Part shown: piece by piece, positions 24,808-32,274 of the stretch
How the letters are laid out: every line of letters starts with the position of its first letter
Position numbering within the stretch: the stretch's first letter is position 1
Source: Brevibacillus reuszeri
GTDB lineage: Bacteria; Bacillota; Bacilli; Brevibacillales; Brevibacillaceae
Assembly: GCF_001187725.1 (NCBI RefSeq)
Contig: NZ_LGIQ01000002.1
Coordinates: forward strand, 442,890 to 506,889
Reading direction: 5' to 3'
Length of the DNA: 64,000 nt
Translations under genes and position numbers: made by a program
The notes under the pieces: generated by a model
Seen by the model: the letters and a program-made list of their open reading frames with translations, nothing else
Told to the model about the DNA's origin: nothing
Database searches by the model: none

Positions 24808-25539
24808 TTATAACTTATTTAATACGTAACCAACCTTCCCTAAAATTTCCATGTCACTCGTTATTTCCACTGGTGGGTAATCTAAGTTTTCACTTAAGAG
24901 AATTTTATTGCTTCCCACCTCTATATATCTCCTGATTATAAATTTTTCATCTTCAATTTTTACAACCACTATATCTCCATTTCCAATTGACTGAGAGCTA
25001 TCAAATTGAATTGTTGAGCCTTTTGGAATTTTTGGTTCCATAGAGTCATCTAGTATTGTCATATTAAAATTAACGCCACTTAGAAAACCTACCTCGTTAT
25101 TCTCAGCGTCTTGAAAAGTGAATTTATCATTATTAAAGCTAGGTAAGTCTTGATTTAAAAATTGTTTTATAAAGAGTACATTTGGTTGTTGATTCAAGTT
25201 TTCACTGATAACTTGATACATTTCAGGAGGGAGTTTAGATTTTAATGCTTGATCGCTGGTTCTTTTAAAATAGTCGAGCATCTTTGTAATAAATGCTGCA
25301 ATGTAATAAGGTGCTTTATCCATATATTTTTCGTAATTTAATGTATCTTCATCAACATTGCATACTAATGCTAGTGCTGTATTTACTTCATCGGATGCGG
25401 GAGGTTGCTTTCCAGTCTGTAATTTACTGATGTAAGAAGAGTCAATTTTAACTCCGTGTTCCTTACATTTTTCGGATATTTCTTTTAGTGTCAGACCACT
25501 TTCCTTAATAATTTTTACGAGCATTTCACTATATGTCAT
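24808..25539 (-). CDS. XRE/S24 LexA-like repressor of element B
   Basis: 243 aa. The N-terminal HTH (about 1-60: LTLKEISEKCKEHGVKIDSS, YISKLQTGKQPPA) is followed by a helical linker and an S24-type domain (about 150-243). The Ser of DDSMEPKIPKGS is in the expected nucleophile position. The catalytic Lys position (VKRL in LexA) reads IIRRY, so Lys appears replaced by Arg and self-cleavage may be lost or slow. It is divergent from the element's forward operon over a symmetric operator and is probably the immunity repressor. Confidence 0.85.
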   Translation of the reverse strand: MTYSEMLVKIIKESGLTLKEISEKCKEHGVKIDSSYISKLQTGKQPPASDEVNTALALVCNVDEDTLNYEKYMDKAPYYIAAFITKMLDYFKRTSDQALKSKLPPEMYQVISENLNQQPNVLFIKQFLNQDLPSFNNDKFTFQDAENNEVGFLSGVNFNMTILDDSMEPKIPKGSTIQFDSSQSIGNGDIVVVKIEDEKFIIRRYIEVGSNKILLSENLDYPPVEITSDMEILGKVGYVLNKL

Positions 25540-25581
25540 TAGTGTTCACCTTTCGTTCGTTGTAATAACATAACAATATTA

Positions 25582-25632
25582 TTGACAAAACACTCACTGG
25601 AATATACTATAGCTCTAGTGAGTGTTTTGTCA
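25582..25632. promoter_or_regulatory. Symmetric divergent promoter-operator of element B
   Basis: A perfect 16-bp inverted repeat TGACAAAACACTCACT (25583-25598) and AGTGAGTGTTTTGTCA (25617-25632) flanks an 18-bp spacer. On the plus strand TTGACA is followed 15 bp later by TATACT. On the minus strand GTGACA is followed 16 bp later by TATAGT. Each arm thus covers one -35, so one repressor dimer per arm would shut both promoters. Confidence 0.8.
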
Positions 25633-25671
25633 CTTTTGTTGTGATAAATAATCAATTAAAAGGAGGTTCTA

Positions 25672-25815
25672 ATGAGCAAGTATACACTTTCTTTATCATG
25701 TTTTGAAGAAGTAGAAAAATATCTACAAATGTTAGCGAAATCAAGAGCGATTCAAATTAGTCTTGAAAGAAAAATACAAGAAAAGATAAAAGAAGCCCGG
25801 CAAGCCATGAAATGA
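25672..25815 (+). CDS. 47-aa protein, first gene of the element B operon
   Basis: ATG 25672 lies behind AAAAGGAGGT with ideal spacing, immediately downstream of the operator-controlled promoter. The product is mostly helical and basic: CFEEVEKYLQMLAKSRAIQI, then ERKIQEKIKEARQAM. The family is not recognised. Its place before the replication or relaxase gene and its helical charge pattern would fit a small auxiliary DNA-binding protein; this is conjecture. Confidence 0.6.
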   Translation: MSKYTLSLSCFEEVEKYLQMLAKSRAIQISLERKIQEKIKEARQAMK

Positions 25816-26009
25816 GCGCAGCCGATACCAGCATGGAGCGAAGCGGAATGGTGGCTTCGGTCTTGATATGGAGATGCGAGATGTGCCAGGCTGGTTTAGC
25901 GGACAAGCCCGCATTTGGCTTGACCGATAAGCCTTGTCCTGCACACTCGTAGAGGCTCCATGTCAAGACTGAGGCGTTAGCCTCTCGCATATGGCGCACC
26001 CCCTATAAC
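25816..26009 (+). other. Structured, G+C-rich origin-like region (oriT or double-strand origin candidate)
   Basis: 194 bp, clearly richer in G+C than its surroundings and without an ORF. Nested inverted repeats: CTTGATATGGAG / CTCCATGTCAAG as the outer pair, GGACAAG / CTTGTCC as the inner pair, plus TGCGAG / CTCGCA. It lies directly upstream of the Rep_trans-type gene, where such elements keep their nick site. Confidence 0.55.
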
Positions 26010-27116
26010 ATGCGCCCCTCAAATTACAACCCAAAGGTGGTAAAAGGCTTGATCTTAAAAGGTTTTGACACTCTTGAATTTGGTTTAAACATTGAAAATT
26101 ATGAATCTAGTCTCAGACCGCATTTAGACATCTTTAAAAACTTTAAGGAAGAGGCACAAGAGACAGGAGTAGAAAGAACTATAATTTTGAACAACGTCTC
26201 ATTAACCGTTCATCGTACTGGTAAACGATTCTATCCTTACAGATTGTCATGTGATGACTTTATCATTTTTTTCGCTGATAAGGAATTGAAAACGAACTCT
26301 CCGGTTTTTGTACACTTTTTATCAGGATACATTTGGTCATTTGGCTTGGCCGGTGCTTATCAAAACTTTACTGAATGGTTCAAATGTTTTACGGATTCCT
26401 ACTATCGAAATCAAGTCTCACGTGCAGATATATGCGCGGATAGTGATTCGGTAACGTTTAAACAAATCGACACCAAGGGCGTGATAACAAGAGCGAGAAA
26501 AAAGGAAGATTGCTTTGTTAGTGGGGAATACACAAATGGGCGAAAGTTCAGTGGCTTCCGAGTTGGTATAGGGGGTCCATTATTAGCACGAATCTATAAT
26601 AAAACGATGGAGATTCAAAAATCTGGGAAGGACTGGTTTAAACAAATCTGGCGAGAGCATGGATGGAACGAGGACAAAGACGTTTGGAGGGTAGAGTTTC
26701 AACTACGAAGGGAGGTGTTAAAAGAGTTTGCGATACACACTATAGAAGATTTATTGGAAAAGGAGAGTGGTTTGTGGGCTTATCTGACACGTGAATGGTT
26801 TACGATAAGGCAGCCGTCACGAGACAATGTTTCTCGATGGAAAATAAAACGGAAGTGGGTTGTTATTCAAAAAGCAGGAATGGAATATGAAGCATCACCT
26901 TTAACTAGAGAGATGGTAAAACAAGTCAACTTTCAGCAGTTACTGGATCAAGGACGAGGGATTTTACTATCAGTAGCTGCTATAGGAAACCACGAGTCTA
27001 TTGAGGAGACTACAAAGCTGTTCCAGTCATGGACTGAGATCGGTTTAGACAAAAAAAATACGTCTTTCCAAGAAGAGAAAGAACGTAGAAGAAAAAAATT
27101 CTTATTCAATGATTAG
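26010..27116 (+). CDS. Rep_trans-family replication initiator / MOBT-type relaxase
   Basis: 368 aa from ATG 26010, which has no clear ribosome site; TTG 26049 behind AAAGGTGG is an alternative start. It shows the pT181-Rep/ICE relaxase pattern: an early GFDTLEFGL strand, SRADICADSD (acidic metal-site strand), LLARIYNKTMEIQKSGKDW (Tyr/Lys catalytic region) and VWRVEFQLRREVLKEF. Such proteins nick DNA at a hairpin origin for rolling-circle replication or mobilisation, here probably the structured 25816-26009 region. Followed 26 bp later by the excisionase-like gene. Confidence 0.8.
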   Translation: MRPSNYNPKVVKGLILKGFDTLEFGLNIENYESSLRPHLDIFKNFKEEAQETGVERTIILNNVSLTVHRTGKRFYPYRLSCDDFIIFFADKELKTNSPVFVHFLSGYIWSFGLAGAYQNFTEWFKCFTDSYYRNQVSRADICADSDSVTFKQIDTKGVITRARKKEDCFVSGEYTNGRKFSGFRVGIGGPLLARIYNKTMEIQKSGKDWFKQIWREHGWNEDKDVWRVEFQLRREVLKEFAIHTIEDLLEKESGLWAYLTREWFTIRQPSRDNVSRWKIKRKWVVIQKAGMEYEASPLTREMVKQVNFQQLLDQGRGILLSVAAIGNHESIEETTKLFQSWTEIGLDKKNTSFQEEKERRRKKFLFND

Positions 27117-27142
27117 CTTATACAGATTTGGAGGAAAAATCA

Positions 27143-27340
27143 ATGAGAAATAAAGTGACAAACATTGAAGATTATCCCTTGGTATTAACGGCAACTCATA
27201 TTGCTGAGATTATCGGTGTTTCTAAAAGAGTTTCTTATGAAATTATGGAAAAGTCGGGCTTTCCGTTGATTCGTATAGGAAGATGCAAGCGCGTAACAAG
27301 GGAAGCATTGTTCAAGTGGTTAAACGAGCAGTACATCTAG
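27143..27340 (+). CDS. Excisionase-like helix-turn-helix protein
   Basis: 65 aa, ATG 27143 behind TGGAGG (an in-frame TTG at 27128 overlaps that site). The HTH_17/MerR-like fold (LTATHIAEIIGVSKRVSYEI, GRCKRVTREALFKWL) is typical of Xis and DNA-binding domain proteins that direct tyrosine recombinases toward excision. It lies 12 bp upstream of the integrase gene in the same operon. Confidence 0.82.
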   Translation: MRNKVTNIEDYPLVLTATHIAEIIGVSKRVSYEIMEKSGFPLIRIGRCKRVTREALFKWLNEQYI

Positions 27341-27352
27341 AGGGAGAAGACT

Positions 27353-28483
27353 ATGAAAGGATACTTTCGTAAGCGTGGCAGTTACTGGTCGTTCACAGTG
27401 GATATTGGAAGGAAGACGGATGGTTCTAGGAACCAAAAGACAAAAGGCGGTTTTAGAACGAAGAGAGAGGCTGAACAGGCGTGTGCTGAATTAATCACGC
27501 AATTAACTAAAGGCGATTATCTGGAACCAAGTAAAAAGACGGTACAGGAGGCTATGGAAGCATGGTTAAACACTATATTACAGTCAACCTTACGTATATC
27601 AACATATGACAACTACTCAAAGGCAATTGTGAAACGAATTATTCCTGCCTTGGGAAAATTGAAACTAAAAGACGTTCATTCAGACCATATTCAATCGTTC
27701 TATTTGGCTTTGGTGAAAGAAGGACTGTCATCTGAATATATTCGATATCTACATTCCATCCTAAAAAGTTTTTTTACGTATCAAATGAGATTGCAGAACA
27801 TTACAAAAAATGTAGTCGAACTTGCTATTCCACCTAGAATCGGGCGTAAAGAACAAAGGACGTGGTCAATTAACGAAGCAGTTCGCTTTTTAGAAGTAGC
27901 TAAAGAAGATACTCAATCTTACTACATCGTTTATCTATTAGCATTGTACACAGGACTAAGAAGAGGGGAAATTTTATCGCTACGCTGGAAGGATTGTGAT
28001 CTCAATCAGGGGAAAATTAGCGTCTGCCAAACACTTTATTACTCCAACCAGCAATTTCATTTCTTAGAGCCTAAAACAAGCCGTTCAAACCGATTGGTGT
28101 CCATACCTGATACTGTGGTCGAAATATTAAAGACCTATCGTCTTAAACAGGAGAAACACAAAAGAGAAATGGGAAGTGCATACGAAGATTACGACTTGAT
28201 AGCTGCAAATGAAATTGGTCAACCGATTAATCCGAGAAGTTTGACAGGGCATTTCCGCCGAATGATACAAAAGGCGAGTGTACCAAAAATTCGTTTCCAT
28301 GATACCAGGCATACTCACGCAACAATTCTTTTGAAACTCGGGGAGCATGTCAAAATCGTTTCAGAACGTCTAGGACACTCAAATGCAGCAATGACAATGA
28401 ACGTCTATAGCCACGTAACTAGCGATATGCAGAAAGAAGCAGCAAAGAAATTTGAAATTGCTTTAAGAGCAGAGGGGAAATGA
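27353..28483 (+). CDS. Tyrosine recombinase (integrase) of element B
   Basis: 376 aa, start ATG behind GGGAGA. An N-terminal AP2-like arm-binding segment (about 1-55: YFRKRGSYWSFTVDIGRK) is followed by a SAM-like core-binding domain (about 60-165) and a catalytic domain (about 170-370). The catalytic domain has TGLRRGE (Arg I), HDTRHTHA (His-Arg), LGHSN and NVYSHVT (nucleophile Tyr), so the catalytic set is complete. It should recombine the 16-bp core in the 3' end of rlmD. It does not end at the junction; several small genes follow. Confidence 0.95.
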   Translation: MKGYFRKRGSYWSFTVDIGRKTDGSRNQKTKGGFRTKREAEQACAELITQLTKGDYLEPSKKTVQEAMEAWLNTILQSTLRISTYDNYSKAIVKRIIPALGKLKLKDVHSDHIQSFYLALVKEGLSSEYIRYLHSILKSFFTYQMRLQNITKNVVELAIPPRIGRKEQRTWSINEAVRFLEVAKEDTQSYYIVYLLALYTGLRRGEILSLRWKDCDLNQGKISVCQTLYYSNQQFHFLEPKTSRSNRLVSIPDTVVEILKTYRLKQEKHKREMGSAYEDYDLIAANEIGQPINPRSLTGHFRRMIQKASVPKIRFHDTRHTHATILLKLGEHVKIVSERLGHSNAAMTMNVYSHVTSDMQKEAAKKFEIALRAEGK

Positions 28484-28487
28484 TTTA

Positions 28488-28784
28488 ATGACAAGAGAGC
28501 AGGCAATTTTCTTTGAACTGATTGAAGACTTAGATTTTTGCGGAACATTAGAACCCATGTTTTTTGCTTACCACGATTTTGTAATAGGATTTGATTTTAC
28601 TGCTGCCACTGATTTAGAAATACATCGTAGGGCAAAAGAGTGCTTTCTACGATACAAAGCATTATTGGAGTCGACAATTTGTTTTTATGATGAGAGATGG
28701 AATATTCTCGAAAAATTAGATTTAGATAGTGCTGAATGGGAGTATTTGGACTATATACGTGACGGGAAGGAAATCCCCGTATGA
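28488..28784 (+). CDS. Hypothetical acidic protein, 98 aa
   Basis: Starts 4 bp after the integrase stop, so it is translated as part of the same operon. Acidic and aromatic-rich (MFFAYHDFVIGFDFTAATD, EWEYLDYIRDG). No family recognised, no membrane segment. Its place directly after the integrase suggests an element-specific accessory role. Confidence 0.55.
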   Translation: MTREQAIFFELIEDLDFCGTLEPMFFAYHDFVIGFDFTAATDLEIHRRAKECFLRYKALLESTICFYDERWNILEKLDLDSAEWEYLDYIRDGKEIPV

Positions 28785-28914
28785 ATTATGGCAGAAGGAG
28801 AGCTCAATAAAGGTTAATGTTGGTGTGGGAAGTAAATCTGATACTTTAAGTTCTGATATTCGAGCAGGATAGATTAAGGGTTCCTTGTATTTGCTCTTGG
28901 GGAATACAGGGCCA

Positions 28915-28947
28915 AGCCCATGGCGGCGTTAGGCGACGTCGTGGGCT
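28915..28947 (+). repeat. GC-rich hairpin between element B operons
   Basis: AGCCCA...TGGGCT encloses a GC-rich loop region (GGCGGCG / CGACGTCG partly pairing). No T tract follows. Within a 208-bp gap without genes, it may be a second-strand origin or RNA structure. Confidence 0.4.
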
Positions 28948-28992
28948 GTGACTAATCAATAAATGTGTTCCTTAAATTTAGGAGGTTAAACA

Positions 28993-29388
28993 ATGAAAAA
29001 TAAATCAAATTTTGTTTCTATGATAACTGAAATGGGTTTTGACATTAATAAACCATTTGATATAACAGGATCGGGTAATGAGAATGGTTTGACGCTTTCT
29101 TTAATTATCCAGGGAGAAAGAGAGAACTATTGGAGATCGGATCTTAGGTTAGCTGCTATAAAGCATTTGATAAACTCTATAGATCTAAAACATGATGCAA
29201 ATGGAGACCACGAACTATTCGATAAATTTATGCTAACTATTTTGGATACAATCGGAAGAGTAATAGCTTTGGACACACCAATTGATGAAAAAAGAAACAT
29301 CGAGGTTGTCCAAAAATTTATTCAATACTCACTGAATTCCAGAATAGTGCTTGAGGCTGAAAAGGAAGGTCTTATTGACCAAGAATAG
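28993..29388 (+). CDS. Hypothetical protein, 131 aa
   Basis: ATG behind GGAGG with good spacing. Soluble alpha-helical protein; segments such as RLAAIKHLINSIDLKHDANG and IEVVQKFIQYSLNSRIV. No family recognised. It begins a second gene group of element B with the following two ORFs (gaps of 17 and 47 bp). Confidence 0.55.
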   Translation: MKNKSNFVSMITEMGFDINKPFDITGSGNENGLTLSLIIQGERENYWRSDLRLAAIKHLINSIDLKHDANGDHELFDKFMLTILDTIGRVIALDTPIDEKRNIEVVQKFIQYSLNSRIVLEAEKEGLIDQE

Positions 29389-29405
29389 TTTTAGAAGGAG
29401 AGGGT

Positions 29406-29783
29406 GTGAAATTTTTGAAGCTGGATCGCAAAGCAATATATGAACAGAAAGTACAGGAAACAGTTATAAAGCTTGCTGATTTGATGATTGATAATTCGGT
29501 TAATGGTATCTTGACAATGAGAGCAGCAGAGCTAAGGCACGCTCTTAACGTTACTGCACATGCGTTTAACGAAGCGTCAGGAAGGTTACAAGCAACTGGA
29601 TTCCATAGCGGTGTAAAAAGGTTCAAGGTACAAGAGCTTAAAGAACGTAGAGATCAATGCTTGTATTATTACCAGATAAACGCTGAAAAGCATCCACATA
29701 TGTTAAATCCTGATGATATAGAAACAGCTTTGAAAAAAAGGCGAAAAGTATTAGAACGTAAGAAAAGCCTTTGGTTTTTTTGA
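29406..29783 (+). CDS. Hypothetical basic protein, 125 aa
   Basis: GTG start behind GAAGGAGAGG. Basic, helical. The segment ILTMRAAELRHALNVTAHAF resembles a winged-helix or HTH core, and the C-terminus is very Lys/Arg-rich (ALKKRRKVLERKKSLWFF). A DNA-binding role is plausible but not demonstrated. No family recognised. Confidence 0.5.
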   Translation: MKFLKLDRKAIYEQKVQETVIKLADLMIDNSVNGILTMRAAELRHALNVTAHAFNEASGRLQATGFHSGVKRFKVQELKERRDQCLYYYQINAEKHPHMLNPDDIETALKKRRKVLERKKSLWFF

Positions 29784-29830
29784 TCGGTACGAAGGGAAAA
29801 GAAGTGCCCAAATGAAAGGGGAGTAAGGTA

Positions 29831-30091
29831 ATGCAAGAAAAAGTATTTGAAACAGTTCAAGGCTATAGAATAATCGGAATTGAAACAGAACCAAATGAGC
29901 AATTCTATATGGAGCGCTTTGGACTACCCATGTCTTTGGCCAGGCAAGCATTGAGTGGTATCTGGATTCGTCGTACTAGAATCGGTAAGGTAACATTTCT
30001 AGGACATGACGAAATAGCCAGAATTCGCCCCGTCACGATCTTTGATACGGAGTTTGATCCACCACAAGGGATCGGTACTGAAAATCAATAG
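29831..30091 (+). CDS. Hypothetical protein, 86 aa
   Basis: ATG behind GGGGAGTAAGG. Compact mixed alpha/beta protein (GYRIIGIETEPNEQFYMERF, IGKVTFLGHDEIARI). No family recognised. Last plus-strand gene of element B; a strong terminator follows. Confidence 0.5.
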   Translation: MQEKVFETVQGYRIIGIETEPNEQFYMERFGLPMSLARQALSGIWIRRTRIGKVTFLGHDEIARIRPVTIFDTEFDPPQGIGTENQ

Positions 30092-30102
30092 GCAATAAAG
30101 AT

Positions 30103-30149
30103 GTAGCGCAATAAATTCCACAAAAGGTAATGGATTGCGCTACTTTTAT
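30103..30149. terminator. Terminator of the element B forward operon
   Basis: GTAGCGCAAT pairs perfectly with ATTGCGCTAC and is followed by TTTTATTTTT. Confidence 0.85.
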
Positions 30150-30151
30150 TT

Positions 30152-30349
30152 TTAGAGTTCCTCATTCCATTCAGCTATTTCATAGATGCTTTCTTCAAGG
30201 AATTTACTGATCTTTAAAGCAACTCTTACTGTAGGAGTGCTAAGCCCTTTTTCAATATTGTAGTATTGCTTGGTCGAAATATTTGCAGCCCTAGATACCT
30301 CTTCCTGCGATTTTCCTTTTAACATTCTTACTTCTTTCAGAGTCATCAT
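30152..30349 (-). CDS. XRE-family HTH regulator, 65 aa
   Basis: A single Cro/CI-type HTH domain (LKEVRMLKGKSQEEVSRAAN, ISTKQYYNIEKGLSTPTV) with no effector domain, preceded by GGAG. Similar small XRE proteins occur at the ends of integrative elements as secondary regulators. The A+T-rich palindromic sequence just upstream (30372-30399) is its likely operator. Confidence 0.82.
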   Translation of the reverse strand: MMTLKEVRMLKGKSQEEVSRAANISTKQYYNIEKGLSTPTVRVALKISKFLEESIYEIAEWNEEL

Positions 30350-30371
30350 ATAATCAAATTCTCCTTGATTC

Positions 30372-30399
30372 AGAAATATATTTCTGGTAATATATTTCT
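30372..30399. promoter_or_regulatory. Operator-like repeats upstream of the small XRE gene
   Basis: The palindrome AGAAATATATTTCT is followed 3 bp later by a second ATATATTTCT half, immediately upstream of the XRE gene start. Confidence 0.5.
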
Positions 30400-30502
30400 A
30401 GTAACATAATACTTGGCGGACGAAAGTCATTATTCAGTTTACCACTGGATAGTGGCTTTTTGTATTATGACAAGTGCTAATTAAGATTAATTCGAGACTC
30501 AA

Positions 30503-30522
30503 TGTGGTCAATATGTGGTCAT
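30503..30522 (+). repeat. Integrase arm-site candidates, right end of B
   Basis: TGTGGTCAA and TGTGGTCAT lie 11 bp apart, about 100 bp inside the right junction. Confidence 0.6.
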
Positions 30523-30561
30523 GATTATTTTATCGACTTTATTACGAGCTTAGAAAAAGTG

Positions 30562-30588
30562 AAAAACCCTTGATATGACAAGGGTTTG
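30562..30588 (-). terminator. Terminator of rlmD
   Basis: AAACCCTTG-TCATAT-CAAGGGTTT followed by TTC on the minus strand; lies within element B's right end. Confidence 0.75.
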
Positions 30589-30594
30589 CGATAC

Positions 30595-32010
30595 TCATTT
30601 AAGTTTAAGTAGTGAAACACACTCCACATGCGCCGTATGCGGAAACATATCCACCGGCTGAACATGCTTCAATTCATACTTCGCAAGCAGCTTCCCGATA
30701 TCCTTGGCAAGCGTAGACGGATTACAGGACACATACACGATTTTCTTCGGCATGACTTCCAGCAGGGAACGAATCAGTGCATCATCAAGTCCGGTACGCG
30801 GTGGATCGACAACAACGACATCGGGCTTCACGCCCTGCTTGGCCCACTTGGGCATCAATACCTCAGCACGCCCCACATGAAACTGGGCATTTGCCGCCTG
30901 ATTCCGCTCAGCGTTTTTCCGAGCATCCTCTACAGCCTCTGGAATCAACTCAATTCCGCGTACTTCCCGGGCAAAAGGAGCGAGCCAGAGCGAGATCGTT
31001 CCTGTGCCGCAATACAAATCAAGCAATAACTCGCTGCCGGTCAATCCGGCGGCTTTTTTTACTTCATCATATAGCTTGTGAGTCTGTTCTGGATTCAGCT
31101 GAAAAAAGGCGCGAGCAGACAAATCAAAGGAAAGCTCGCCCAGCTTCTCTGCGATGTACGGTCTTCCCCACAATTCGCGGGTAGTATCGCCAAAGATGAC
31201 CGATGTTTTCTGAGCATTGACGTTTTGCACGATGCTGACAAGCTCCGGAAGTCGCGAACGCAGCTCCATGACCAATTCCTTGACGCGCGGTATCTCGTTA
31301 GTAGCGGTTACGAGGGTAAGCTGTGTTTCACCTGTGGCAAAAGCGACACGGGCCACCACTGTACGAATGACTCCAGTTCGCTTGCGCTCTTCGTATACAG
31401 GAATACCTAGCTCCTGAATAACCTGTTTGGCCGTGCGAACGATGGCTGTCGTTGCTTCATGCTGCACCTGACAGGTTTCCAAATCGACAAGCTGATGCGT
31501 ACCTGTCTGATACAGTCCGGCGACGAGCTTGCCATCCCGTTTGCCAACCTGAAACTGAGCCTTGTTGCGATATCCCCAAGGGTTGTCCATCCCAATGGTA
31601 GGTGCTACTGGAGGGGTTTCCAAACGGGCGTATTTGCGCAAGGATTCGAGTACCAGCTCTTGCTTCGAGGCAAGCTGCGCCTTGTAGTCCATATGCTGAA
31701 GACTGCAGCCGCCGCATTCTTCGTACACTGGACAAGGAGCTTTGGTGCGTGCTGGCGATTTTTCCACGACCTTCAATAATCGGGCAGTGGCGTACTTTTC
31801 TTTTACTTCCGTAACCTGTGCATGAATCACTTCGCCGGGAAGTGCTTTATCTACGAACACAATCTTCCGTTTAAAATAGCCGATTCCTTCGCCGTTGATT
31901 CCTAGGCTTTTTATTGTTAGGGTCATTTGCTGACCGACAGTGAGCTTCGTCTCTGGTTGCTTTCCATCTCGGGGACGGAAGTCTTTTTGCTGCTTGGCTG
32001 ATGACTTCAT
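30595..32010 (-). CDS. rlmD: 23S rRNA (uracil-5-)-methyltransferase RlmD/RlmCD
   Basis: 471 aa. N-terminal TRAM RNA-binding domain (about 25-85), Fe-S cluster cysteines in CPVYEECGGC plus a later ETCQVQ, SAM site LDLYCGTGTISLWLA, VVDPPRTGLD and nucleophile Cys in VSCNPSTLA. It methylates C5 of one or two uridines of 23S rRNA; Gram-positive members often do both the RlmC and RlmD sites. The last codons (HVECVSLLKLK) lie in or beyond the 16-bp attachment core, so the present C-terminus was supplied by element B without loss of length. ATG 32010 has GGAGA about 11 nt upstream. Confidence 0.93.
   Translation of the reverse strand: MKSSAKQQKDFRPRDGKQPETKLTVGQQMTLTIKSLGINGEGIGYFKRKIVFVDKALPGEVIHAQVTEVKEKYATARLLKVVEKSPARTKAPCPVYEECGGCSLQHMDYKAQLASKQELVLESLRKYARLETPPVAPTIGMDNPWGYRNKAQFQVGKRDGKLVAGLYQTGTHQLVDLETCQVQHEATTAIVRTAKQVIQELGIPVYEERKRTGVIRTVVARVAFATGETQLTLVTATNEIPRVKELVMELRSRLPELVSIVQNVNAQKTSVIFGDTTRELWGRPYIAEKLGELSFDLSARAFFQLNPEQTHKLYDEVKKAAGLTGSELLLDLYCGTGTISLWLAPFAREVRGIELIPEAVEDARKNAERNQAANAQFHVGRAEVLMPKWAKQGVKPDVVVVDPPRTGLDDALIRSLLEVMPKKIVYVSCNPSTLAKDIGKLLAKYELKHVQPVDMFPHTAHVECVSLLKLK
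30621..30636. repeat. Attachment core, right end of element B
   Basis: ACTCCACATGCGCCGT, identical to 24468-24483, inside the rlmD codons for TAHVEC. Confidence 0.85.
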
Positions 32011-32234
32011 GGGGCGTGGCTCTCCTTACTTCATGATGGTTTCTATTATACATGGATTTCCCCTGCAGACCCAAGAGGAGCACGAGAGGATATGAGAGTC
32101 ATTTAAAGAAAAACTTGTTCAAAGATACAGAGTAACGTCAACTGGGAGGTTCCCATTGATCTAAGCCTACAAAAGTAATTCTAGCCGTCCTGCTTCACAG
32201 ATAATGGCAACTTCCTCCGCTGAGCTGTTTTTGT

Positions 32235-32240
32235 TATAAT
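32235..32240 (+). promoter_or_regulatory. Extended -10 promoter of the 32275 gene
   Basis: TGTTATAAT is an extended -10 about 35 bp before the start codon; no good -35. The rest of 32011-32274 shows nothing else convincing. Confidence 0.45.
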
Positions 32241-32274
32241 AGTGCGGAGAATAACGAGGGAGTTGTGACGCTAG

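Larger units (their letters stand above)
24468..30636. mobile_element. Integrative element B inserted at the 3' end of rlmD
   Basis: About 6.15 kb between 16-bp direct repeats ACTCCACATGCGCCGT. Gene order: repressor (-), operator, 47-aa ORF, structured origin-like region, Rep_trans-type protein, excisionase-like HTH, tyrosine integrase, four small unknown proteins and an XRE regulator (-). The right end supplies the last codons and terminator of rlmD, as expected for insertion in a gene's 3' end. No conjugation or virion genes, so it is probably a mobilizable or plasmid-like integrative element. Confidence 0.88.

Noticed and set aside
24558..24813. Two short open frames at the left end of element B
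   Set aside because: They overlap the arm sites and a hairpin, lack ribosome sites and show no family pattern.
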